Source: Chthoniobacterales bacterium (GTDB lineage Bacteria; Verrucomicrobiota; Verrucomicrobiia; Chthoniobacterales; UBA10450). From it: a stretch of DNA of 14,017 nucleotides. Positions 1 to 5,721 of this stretch are shown piece by piece. The stretch spans positions 1 to 14,017 of the forward strand of contig JACCXA010000240.1 in the NCBI GenBank assembly GCA_013697365.1. Reading direction: 5' to 3'. Below the pieces are notes generated by a model, which saw only the letters and a program-made list of their open reading frames with translations, ran no database searches and was not told the origin of the DNA. The position numbers and the translations under genes are program-made. The first letter of the stretch is position 1. Each line of letters starts with the position of its first letter.

Positions 1-1556
1 TCCTGCGCCTGCCGGCCATTGATTTCCTTCGGGCGCAGATCCAGGAGCATGAGGTGATTCTCGGTTCCGCCAGAGACGATGCGATAGCCATGTTTCGCGA
101 GGCCAGCGGCGAGCGCTTTGGCGTTGATCACAACCTGCCGCTGGTAATCGCGGAAGGCTGGTTGGAGCGCCTCATGGAAGCAGACGGCTTTCGCCGCGAT
201 GACGTGCATAAGCGGGCCGCCTTGGATGCCGGGAAAGAGCATCGAGTCGATCACCTTCGCTGATTCTGCACCGCAAAGGACGATGCCGCCCCGAGGACCG
301 CGCAGGCTCTTGTGCGTCGTGGTTGTGACAAACTGTGCGTGCGGAACGGGGCTTGGATGTTGGCCGCCCGCGACCAGCCCGGCGACGTGCGCCATATCGA
401 TGAAGAGAAGCGCGCCGCAGGAGTCCGCGATCTCGCGCAGGCGCGGGTAATCGAGAATCCGCGGATAAGCCGAAGCACCGGCTGTGATCATGGCGGGCTT
501 TACTTCGAGCGCTTGTTTCGCGAGCGCTTCGTAATCGATCTGCTCGGTCTTTTCGTCCACGCCGTAATGCGTGACCTGGTAAAACTTTCCCGAGAAATTC
601 GCCGGATGCCCGTGGGTGAGATGGCCGCCATGGGCCAGGTTCATCGTCAGGATGCGATCGCCGGGTTTAATCGCGGCGAAGTAAACCGCCATGTTCGCCT
701 GGGCGCCGCTGTGCGCCTGCACGTTGACGTGTTCCGCCCCGAAAAGCCGCTTTGCGCGATCGATCGCGAGCTGTTCCACCACGTCAACATTTTCGCAGCC
801 GCCATACCAGCGCTTCCCCGGATAGCCCTCGGCATATTTGTTTGTCAGGCAGCTGCCCTGCGCTTCCATGACCGCACGGCTCGTGAAATTTTCCGACGCA
901 ATGAGCTCGATGTTTTCCCGCTGCCGTTTTTCCTCGGCTTCGATCGCGTCGGAAATCTCCGGATCGACTCTTCGTAAGGGACCTCCGCCTGACGCGGAAG
1001 TGTTCGCGGTGCTGGAACCGCTCACTCGTTGAGAAGACAAGTCAGCCATAAGGTAAGAGGAAGTTCCGCTGCTGCGTGAAGCCGCCGAAGGGGCCAGTTC
1101 GCTCTGTTCTATGAACGCCAGCACGCTCGGTAAAGCGTTTTTAATTGTCTCGGCGCAGAGCAAATAAACTTCGCGGCCACAGCCGATGGGGTCTGGCACA
1201 TCGCGCCAGACAGTAGTGCCGGGCTCTTCAAATTCGCGGAGCAGAAACGCCTTCTCGCTGCCCTGCGGGAAGAGCATCTGGATCGACTCGAGATGCGCGC
1301 CCGTCATCGCGAAAATATGCGTGGCCCGATCGACCAGGGTCGCCGTAAGGGGTTGACTGCGAATTCCACTGATGTCGACGCCTTCCCCCTGTAAGACCTG
1401 CACGCCATACATGCTCGGAGGCTGCCCACGAACCGAATGCACACCGGCAGAGCCGACTGTGATACCCTTCCGTTTTCCCAGGAGTTGACGGAAAAGACCT
1501 TCCGCCATCGGGCTTCGGCAGATGTTTCCCGTGCAGACGAAAAGAACGTGTTTCAC
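1..1556 (-). CDS. glyA: Fused low-molecular-weight protein-tyrosine phosphatase / serine hydroxymethyltransferase (3' end outside window)
   Basis: One open frame without stops runs from a GTG at 1556 to the window edge (518 codons seen). Residues 1-150 are a low-molecular-weight phosphatase. They carry the CX5R loop CTGNICRS (nucleophile Cys8, Arg14) and the general-acid DPD motif (Asp122). Ile12 sits where the arginine phosphatase YwlE has Thr, which favours phosphotyrosine over phosphoarginine. Residues about 152-198 form a Ser/Ala/Gly-rich linker. From about 199 the protein is serine hydroxymethyltransferase, the PLP enzyme that interconverts serine and glycine with tetrahydrofolate. It shows ELIASENF, the NKYAEGYPG segment, HSGAQAN, and TTTTHKSLRGPRGG with the PLP lysine at residue 416. 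About 75 C-terminal residues are cut off. A separate glyA could start at the ATG at 1049 (residue 170), but no Shine-Dalgarno site precedes it and the frame is continuous. ywlE-like and glyA genes are neighbours in Bacillus, so a fusion is plausible. The domain calls are firm; a single polypeptide is likely but unproven. Confidence 0.93.
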   Translation of the reverse strand, partial: MKHVLFVCTGNICRSPMAEGLFRQLLGKRKGITVGSAGVHSVRGQPPSMYGVQVLQGEGVDISGIRSQPLTATLVDRATHIFAMTGAHLESIQMLFPQGSEKAFLLREFEEPGTTVWRDVPDPIGCGREVYLLCAETIKNALPSVLAFIEQSELAPSAASRSSGTSSYLMADLSSQRVSGSSTANTSASGGGPLRRVDPEISDAIEAEEKRQRENIELIASENFTSRAVMEAQGSCLTNKYAEGYPGKRWYGGCENVDVVEQLAIDRAKRLFGAEHVNVQAHSGAQANMAVYFAAIKPGDRILTMNLAHGGHLTHGHPANFSGKFYQVTHYGVDEKTEQIDYEALAKQALEVKPAMITAGASAYPRILDYPRLREIADSCGALLFIDMAHVAGLVAGGQHPSPVPHAQFVTTTTHKSLRGPRGGIVLCGAESAKVIDSMLFPGIQGGPLMHVIAAKAVCFHEALQPAFRDYQRQVVINAKALAAGLAKHGYRIVSGGTENHLMLLDLRPKEINGRQAQ

Positions 1557-1589
1557 AGCGTGTGGAACGCGAGGCGCGCTCGGCTCGCA

Positions 1590-1617
1590 AAGGTAAAATC
1601 AAAAAGATTCAAGTCAA
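1590..1617 (-). promoter_or_regulatory. Putative sigma70-type promoter of the phosphatase-glyA gene
   Basis: On the minus strand TTGACT (1617-1612, five of six consensus bases) is followed after 16 bases by TACCTT (1595-1590). This would start transcription about 25-30 bases before the GTG at 1556. The -10 match is weak, so this is a suggestion only. The location is right: it lies downstream of the chrA hairpin and just upstream of the gene. Confidence 0.35.
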
Positions 1618-1649
1618 TCTGGCCGATCTCGCCGAAGCCCGAAACGTCC

Positions 1650-1680
1650 GTGAGATCGCTCGACTTCGCTCGGGATGACA
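1650..1680 (+). repeat. Intergenic dispersed repeat, short copy
   Basis: The segment reads GTGAGATC, then a CTCGAC core, and ends CGGGATGACA. The same ends occur in inverse orientation at 4926-4968, with a somewhat longer middle. It lies in the noncoding gap between chrA and the phosphatase-glyA gene. Motifs of this TGTCATCCCGA...GAGATC type are common intergenic repeats in several soil phyla, from general recollection. Its function is unknown. Confidence 0.6.
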
Positions 1681-1685
1681 ATAAG

Positions 1686-1702
1686 GCGGGGCCATGCCCC
1701 GC
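1686..1702 (-). terminator. Hairpin after chrA, possible terminator
   Basis: A perfect 7-bp GC-rich stem (GCGGGGC/GCCCCGC) with a three-base loop lies 6 bases past the chrA stop codon. On the minus strand it is followed by CTTATTGTC, which is only a weak U-run. It may be an inefficient intrinsic terminator or an mRNA-stabilising hairpin. Confidence 0.45.
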
Positions 1703-1707
1703 TGCGT

Positions 1708-3051
1708 TCAAAGTAGTGAGCGATAGGCCAGACCGGCCAGGCCGCTTCCGAGCACGACCGGAACAACGTTCCACTTTCCCCAGAGCAAGCCGACGAACGC
1801 GAGGAGGCCCAGGCCGAGCGCGAACCAATCGAGAGAAGCGCTCGGAGTGATAAGCACATGCCAACCGAACCAAATCGCGAGGTTCAAGATAACTCCTACG
1901 ACTGCGGCAGTGACTGCGGAAAGCGCGGCCGTCAAATTGCGATTGTCCCGGAGCTGCTCGACGTGCGGCGCGCCGAGAAAAATCCAAAGAAAGCAGGGGA
2001 CGAATGTGACCCACGTGGTGATGAGCGCGCCAAGTGTCGCAGCCAGCAACGGCGGCTGCGCGCCCGGTTGATTGTAGCCGCCCATGAAGCCAACGAACTG
2101 CAGAACCATGATGAGCGGCCCCGGCGTGGTCTCGGCCAAGCCAAGGCCATCCATCATCTGGCCCGGCTGAAGCCAGCCGTAGGTTTCGACCGCTTGCTGC
2201 GCGACGTAAGGGAGGACGGCATACGCGCCGCCAAAGGTAACGACCGCCGCCTTGCTAAAGAAAAGGCCCTCCTGGAAAGGCACCGAAGTCCACCCCAGCC
2301 AGAGGCCTACCAGCAGAACCGGCATCCACCAGATGGCAAGACCGAGAATCGCAACCCGCAGGGATCGATGCCATGTGGGACGTGCTTGCTCCGGAACCGA
2401 AGAGTGCTCAAGCGCGCTCGAATTTTGGTGTATTTCAGGGGCCGAAACCGGAGCGAATCGCTCATTCCAGAACATGCCGCCCACGAAACCGAGAAGCAGC
2501 GCTCCGAGGACGATGATCGGAAAGGGAATGTGGAAGAAAAAAATGCCGGCAAAAGCGAGAGCGGCGATGCCCCACATGACGGAATTCTGCAACGCCTTGC
2601 GACCAATCCGGATCACTGCCACCGCCACGATCGCCATTATTGCCGGCTTCAGTCCGTAGAAGATCGCGGCGATCCATGGAACGCTGCCGTAGGCCGCGTA
2701 GATCGCGCTCAGGCCCCAGAGAATGAAGATCGAGGGCAGAACAAAAAGCGCGCCAGCGAAAATGCCGCCGGCTGTTCGGTGCAAGAGCCAGCCGATGTAG
2801 ATGGCAAGCTGCTGCGCTTCCGGTCCCGGCAGCAGCATGCAAAAATTCAATGCGTGCTGAAAACGCTCCCGGCCAATCCAGCGGCGCTTTTCCACCAGCT
2901 CCGTCTGCATGATCGCAATCTGCCCCGCCGGGCCGCCGAAGCTGATGAAGCCCAGCCAAGTCCAAAAGCGTAAAGCCTCCGCGAAAGTCGGAGGAGCGAC
3001 ACGCCGGTCGCCATTTTCTCCCGGCGACAAGGATGTCGCCGCTGCGATCAT
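1708..3051 (-). CDS. chrA: Chromate transporter, two-domain ChrA family
   Basis: This 447-residue polytopic inner-membrane protein of the CHR family is predicted to export chromate. The family's duplicated architecture is visible. The first half has FGGPAGQ (about residues 38-44) and LNFCMLLPGPEAQQ (68-81). The second half repeats this as FGGAYAVLPYV (273-283) and GLAETTPGPL (304-313). The halves are joined by a hydrophilic loop at about 197-230. Length fits the long-chain members (about 400-450 residues). The start is the ATG at 3051, which overlaps the queF stop codon as ATGA and has a GGAAGGG ribosome site just upstream. A GTG further out at 3141 would lie inside queF and add an Arg-rich stretch that is not membrane-like. 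The overlap implies translational coupling to queF. No chrB-type regulator is nearby. The actual substrate is inferred from the family. Confidence 0.93.
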   Translation of the reverse strand: MIAAATSLSPGENGDRRVAPPTFAEALRFWTWLGFISFGGPAGQIAIMQTELVEKRRWIGRERFQHALNFCMLLPGPEAQQLAIYIGWLLHRTAGGIFAGALFVLPSIFILWGLSAIYAAYGSVPWIAAIFYGLKPAIMAIVAVAVIRIGRKALQNSVMWGIAALAFAGIFFFHIPFPIIVLGALLLGFVGGMFWNERFAPVSAPEIHQNSSALEHSSVPEQARPTWHRSLRVAILGLAIWWMPVLLVGLWLGWTSVPFQEGLFFSKAAVVTFGGAYAVLPYVAQQAVETYGWLQPGQMMDGLGLAETTPGPLIMVLQFVGFMGGYNQPGAQPPLLAATLGALITTWVTFVPCFLWIFLGAPHVEQLRDNRNLTAALSAVTAAVVGVILNLAIWFGWHVLITPSASLDWFALGLGLLAFVGLLWGKWNVVPVVLGSGLAGLAYRSLL

Positions 3052-3461
3052 TGCCCTTCCCGAAACTCGGCGCGAACGGTCAGCGCGATTCCGCCGCGCG
3101 CCGAGAACTCCGCTGTGACCACAGCGCTCCGTGGCGCACAAGCGGCCACGAAGTCATCAAGGATGCGATTGGTGACCGCTTCGTTAAAAGCGCGCTCATT
3201 CCGGAATGACGCCAGATAAAACTTGAGCGATTTACTTTCGACGCAAAGCGCGCCCGGCACGTATTCGATCACGATCTGCGCGAAATCCATCTGGCCGGTA
3301 ACCGGACAGAGAGAGGTGAAGTCCGCAGTCTCGAACCTGATCGTGTAGGGCCGCTTCGCCGGAGAAGGAAAGGTCTCGAGTCTGGCTTCGCCCGGCGACA
3401 ACGGCAGGCGAGCTTCGCTCCGGCCGAGGAGGGTGAGTTTGGCTTTCTTCGCCTTCGACAC
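3048..3461 (-). CDS. queF: NADPH-dependent 7-cyano-7-deazaguanine reductase, single-domain type
   Basis: QueF reduces preQ0 to preQ1 in queuosine tRNA-modification synthesis in the cytoplasm. The 137-residue length fits the single-domain, B. subtilis-type enzyme, slightly short at the C-terminus. Visible motifs are SLCPVTGQMDFA with nucleophile Cys52 and acid Asp59, and the QueF signature ESKSLKFYL (75-83). At the position of B. subtilis His96, judged by spacing, this protein has Asn93 in AFNEAVTN; the following Glu94 is kept. The start used is GTG 3461, the outermost start in frame, with AGGTGG close upstream at tight spacing; no ATG start is available before the conserved region. The stop overlaps the chrA start. 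No other queuosine genes are in the window, so the link to chrA looks positional rather than functional. Confidence 0.93.
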   Translation of the reverse strand: MSKAKKAKLTLLGRSEARLPLSPGEARLETFPSPAKRPYTIRFETADFTSLCPVTGQMDFAQIVIEYVPGALCVESKSLKFYLASFRNERAFNEAVTNRILDDFVAACAPRSAVVTAEFSARGGIALTVRAEFREGQ

Positions 3462-3537
3462 GCCACCTAGTAATGTCGGGACCGGAAAGCTTCAATCGCT
3501 TCTTGGGTTTCCGTGCAAGAGAGGCCAAAGGATCGAC

Positions 3538-4401
3538 TTAATCCGGCAGACGCAGCATCGGGTTATTCAACGCCCGCTCGCGATCGCCCGGCTTGTTGTA
3601 GTTCCAATAGTCCACCTTCAAATTGCGCTTCATCTTTAACCGGCTGCCGTCGGCTGCTTTCCATTCACGGAGAAGATGGGGACCGTCGCGATCCAGCGTG
3701 AAAAGGTCAGATCCAGCGGCGTGCTTGACGATCACTTCGATGGTGCGCTCCGTTGCCTTGAACGAAACTCTGGCTGGTTTGAATTCGATCGTGTCCTTTT
3801 TGGAATTGATGACTGAGCCGGTGAGCTGAATCTCAAACTCAGCACCGGGCTTCGAGAAATCCAGGGTCCGCACCAGCCAGGGCAGTTCATCATAGAAGTA
3901 TGCGTTCGCCGGGACGGGCACGTCCTCCTGTCCGCCGGCCATGCCATCCCAGTAGGTCCGATATTCGTAGACGAATTGCTCGCCCGCGCGGCGCCCCTCC
4001 TTATAGGTATTACCGCAGCTGTCGTTACTCGTGAGGGAGAATTTGAGCAGCCGGGCGTTATCCACCCGCCAGAAGTTCGAATGCATCTGTTGATAAACGT
4101 AGAGTCCGGTCGGCACGTTCAAGATCTGGTTCATCTTCAGGACCGCGATCGTGTCTGCCCGCATCGGACCTTCCGGCTTCACCAGTTGCTTGGAATCGAA
4201 AGGTTCGCGCACGAGGATGTGCAGGACCTCGCAGGACCGCGGAATGCCGTAGCGAACGATCTCAGCTCCGTAGATACTGAACTCCGCTTTCCCGTCGGCC
4301 CAGTAGCTGTTGTTTTGCAGGAGGGCGGGCGAGAACTGCGCGGAGACGGCGCCGATGCCAAGGAGAAACAAGAGCGCGAGCGTGCATCCGGATTTCAGCA
4401 T
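3538..4401 (-). CDS. Secreted protein of unknown function
   Basis: The 287-residue product begins with a clear signal peptide. MLKSG is followed by a hydrophobic core (about residues 7-18) and a likely signal-peptidase-I site after AVSA (about residue 21), so it is probably periplasmic or outer-membrane associated. There are no further membrane segments. The mature part looks beta-rich, with GKAEFSIYGAEIVRYG near the N-terminus and alternating polar/hydrophobic strands throughout. It resembles uncharacterised secreted proteins of Bacteroidota and Verrucomicrobiota that databases sometimes label 'septum formation inhibitor Maf'; I recall this and could not check it. I see no Maf catalytic motifs. 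The start is the ATG at 4401; a GTG at 4437 would put 12 polar residues before the signal peptide and is less likely. It precedes queF by 76 bases on the same strand. No function is proposed. Confidence 0.8.
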   Translation of the reverse strand: MLKSGCTLALLFLLGIGAVSAQFSPALLQNNSYWADGKAEFSIYGAEIVRYGIPRSCEVLHILVREPFDSKQLVKPEGPMRADTIAVLKMNQILNVPTGLYVYQQMHSNFWRVDNARLLKFSLTSNDSCGNTYKEGRRAGEQFVYEYRTYWDGMAGGQEDVPVPANAYFYDELPWLVRTLDFSKPGAEFEIQLTGSVINSKKDTIEFKPARVSFKATERTIEVIVKHAAGSDLFTLDRDGPHLLREWKAADGSRLKMKRNLKVDYWNYNKPGDRERALNNPMLRLPD

Positions 4402-4428
4402 GTGGGAAATGTCGGACGCGCGATGTGT

Positions 4429-4490
4429 AACGTCCACCGTCGTTTCATCGGAACGTTTGAAAGAGTGGACGTTGCGCGTCGGACGTCCGA
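4429..4490. promoter_or_regulatory. Inverted repeats in a divergent intergenic region
   Basis: The 101-base gap between the secreted-protein gene (minus) and the small plus-strand gene holds two dyads. AACGTCCAC (4429-4437) pairs with GTGGACGTT (4465-4473) across 27 bases. A perfect 12-bp palindrome, TCGGACGTCCGA, lies at 4479-4490, 12 bases before the plus-strand ATG. A related GTCGGACG also occurs at 4411-4418. These could be operator half-sites serving both directions. No convincing -35/-10 pair was found. Confidence 0.45.
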
Positions 4491-4502
4491 AGTTCTGCTT
4501 TC

Positions 4503-4907
4503 ATGAGCGCCTCGGCATCGAATTACGATCCTCAGACGCCCGGTGTCGGCCTCGCGAATCCGGCCGTGATCGACCTCTTCGCTCACGACCAGAAAAGCGA
4601 CGAAGTCTTGCTCGTAATGAAAGAGGAGCGCCCCTGGGACGGCGCGGACCTGCGCCTGCATGAGCTGCAGGAAAAGTTTAACGCCTACGTCTCCTTCCTG
4701 CTCGATGGCGAGATGGTGGCAGCCCATCCAGAGCTCGCGGGCAAGAAGGCGCGCATCGAGCTGCATTGCGCCGCGATGCCGGACGAACAAGCCCTCGAGC
4801 TGCTGGGCCTCATTCACGAGCAACTTCAGCTGCAGGAGATCGCCATGGAAGTCGTGGTCGCGGAAGCCGGCGGCTGCGGTGGTGAATGCACGTGCCACGC
4901 GAGTTAG
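4503..4907 (+). CDS. Small DUF6572-like protein with Cys-rich tail
   Basis: This is a 134-residue soluble protein with no signal peptide or membrane segment. Residues about 18-118 resemble the uncharacterised DUF6572-type domain: NPAVIDLFAHD, DEVLLVMKEERPWDG, LQEKFNAYVSFLLDGEM, then HPELAGKKARIELHC. This assignment is from memory of the pattern and is moderately sure. The last ten residues add CGGECTCH (Cys125, Cys129, Cys131, His132), a compact set of possible metal or disulfide ligands on a Gly-rich tether. No Shine-Dalgarno site precedes the ATG. It stands alone between divergent and convergent neighbours, so context gives no hint of its role. Reading in the expected frame and conserved-looking sequence support a real gene; the minus-strand frame across it does not look like protein. 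Confidence 0.75.
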   Translation: MSASASNYDPQTPGVGLANPAVIDLFAHDQKSDEVLLVMKEERPWDGADLRLHELQEKFNAYVSFLLDGEMVAAHPELAGKKARIELHCAAMPDEQALELLGLIHEQLQLQEIAMEVVVAEAGGCGGECTCHAS

Positions 4908-4925
4908 GTCGAGAATTAATAGCGC

Positions 4926-5031
4926 TGTCATCCCGAATCGCCGAAAGCTTCGGGTCGAGGGATCTCACGAATCTAACGCACGAAATCTTTCCACTGCATT
5001 CCGCTTCGCTTCATTCCGCTCAGGAATGACA
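4926..5031. repeat. Composite intergenic repeat bounded by TGTCAT/ATGACA
   Basis: The 106-bp element lies between two converging genes and ends in inverted hexamers, TGTCAT (4926-4931) and ATGACA (5026-5031). The left part has CCCGAA...TTCGGG and the nested CCGAA-AGC-TTCGG hairpin, then GAGGGATCTCAC. The right part carries repeated CATTCCGCT-like units (about 4996-5020). The left part matches the copy at 1650-1680 in inverse orientation. No open frame or transposase is present. It could act as a bidirectional terminator or be a small nonautonomous mobile element; neither can be shown from one window. Apart from this element, the gap 4908-5072 holds nothing I can name. Confidence 0.6.
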
Positions 5032-5072
5032 ATCCTTGGGCGAAGGCAGCCTTTGCGGGCGTCTCCTTCTGT

Positions 5073-5603
5073 TTAGTACTTCAAAAAAGAGACGACTGGC
5101 GCGGGCTCCAGCTTTTTGCGCCCATGCAGGAACTCGAGCTCGATCAGGAACTGCGCTTCGACCAGAATGCCACCGACCTTCTCGATCAACGTGACTGCTG
5201 ACGCCGAGGTCCCGCCCGTCGCGAGAAGATCATCGATCAGAACGATGCGCTCGCCCGGCTGCACGCTATCGATGTGCATCTCCATTTCCGCTTCGCCGTA
5301 TTCCAGGGTGTAGGCGGCTCGTTCCGTTTTGTACGGCAACTTTCCTTTCTTGCGGATCGGGATCAGACCGAGACCCAGCTCGTAAGCCACCGCCGACCCG
5401 AAGAGAAACCCGCGCGCGTCGATGCAGACGACCTTGTCGATCGCAAGGGTGCGGCAGCGCTCCAGGAAAAGATCGATCGCGTCCCGGAAAAGCGCCCCAT
5501 CACAGAGCACCGGCGTAATGTCTTTGAAGACGATGCCGGCTTTGGGAAAATCCGGCACATCCCGGATGGAATCGCGCAATTTTGCGACCGTGGCGGCAGG
5601 CAT
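5073..5603 (-). CDS. apt: Adenine phosphoribosyltransferase
   Basis: Apt makes AMP from adenine and phosphoribosyl pyrophosphate, salvaging adenine in the cytoplasm. The 176-residue length matches the family (about 170-180). Seen in order are IRDVPDFPKAGIVFKDITP (13-31), the IDARGFLFG loop (61-69), the basic RKKGKLPYKTE segment (84-94), and the PRPP-binding motif VLIDDLLATGGTSAS (121-135) with adjacent acidic residues. The C-terminal part matches the usual family fold. The start is the ATG at 5603; no clear Shine-Dalgarno site precedes it. It is transcribed away from the ankyrin-YkuD gene and converges on the small gene across the repeat element. Confidence 0.96.
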   Translation of the reverse strand: MPAATVAKLRDSIRDVPDFPKAGIVFKDITPVLCDGALFRDAIDLFLERCRTLAIDKVVCIDARGFLFGSAVAYELGLGLIPIRKKGKLPYKTERAAYTLEYGEAEMEMHIDSVQPGERIVLIDDLLATGGTSASAVTLIEKVGGILVEAQFLIELEFLHGRKKLEPAPVVSFLKY

Positions 5604-5610
5604 CGCGGGG

Positions 5611-5638
5611 ACGCTAGCGCGTAGCTTTTAAAGGTCAA
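5611..5638 (-). promoter_or_regulatory. Possible apt promoter
   Basis: On the minus strand TTGACC (5638-5633, five of six) and TAGCGT (5616-5611, weak -10) are 16 bases apart. Transcription would begin almost at the apt ATG, implying a very short or absent leader. This agrees with the missing ribosome site, but the -10 match is poor. Confidence 0.25.
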
Positions 5639-5721
5639 CGGCGGGCCGCGCGCGGCTACAAAATTGCTAATCAGGAGCTGCGAGACAGCCTGACGAGAGG
5701 CGATGTCTTGACGATTTTCGT

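Noticed and set aside
312..977. 221-residue plus-strand open frame
   Set aside because: It lies antisense to the SHMT domain, whose motifs are unmistakable. The product is Arg-rich and has no recognisable domain; it is a shadow of a GC-rich gene.
3..1049. glyA as a separate gene starting at ATG 1049
   Set aside because: The phosphatase frame runs into it with no stop, and no ribosome site precedes 1049. Internal initiation cannot be fully excluded.
1858..2973. 371-residue plus-strand open frame
   Set aside because: It is antisense to chrA, which has duplicated family motifs and membrane segments. The plus-strand product is highly charged, low in hydrophobic residues and unlike any known family.
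1708..3141. Longer ChrA starting at 3141
   Set aside because: The extra 30 residues overlap queF, are Arg-rich, and lack a ribosome site, whereas ATG 3051 has one and makes a standard ATGA overlap.
4395..4931. 178-residue minus-strand open frame
   Set aside because: It covers the small plus-strand gene and the divergent gap. The plus-strand product shows a family-like pattern (LDGEM, HPELAGK) and the antisense one does not.
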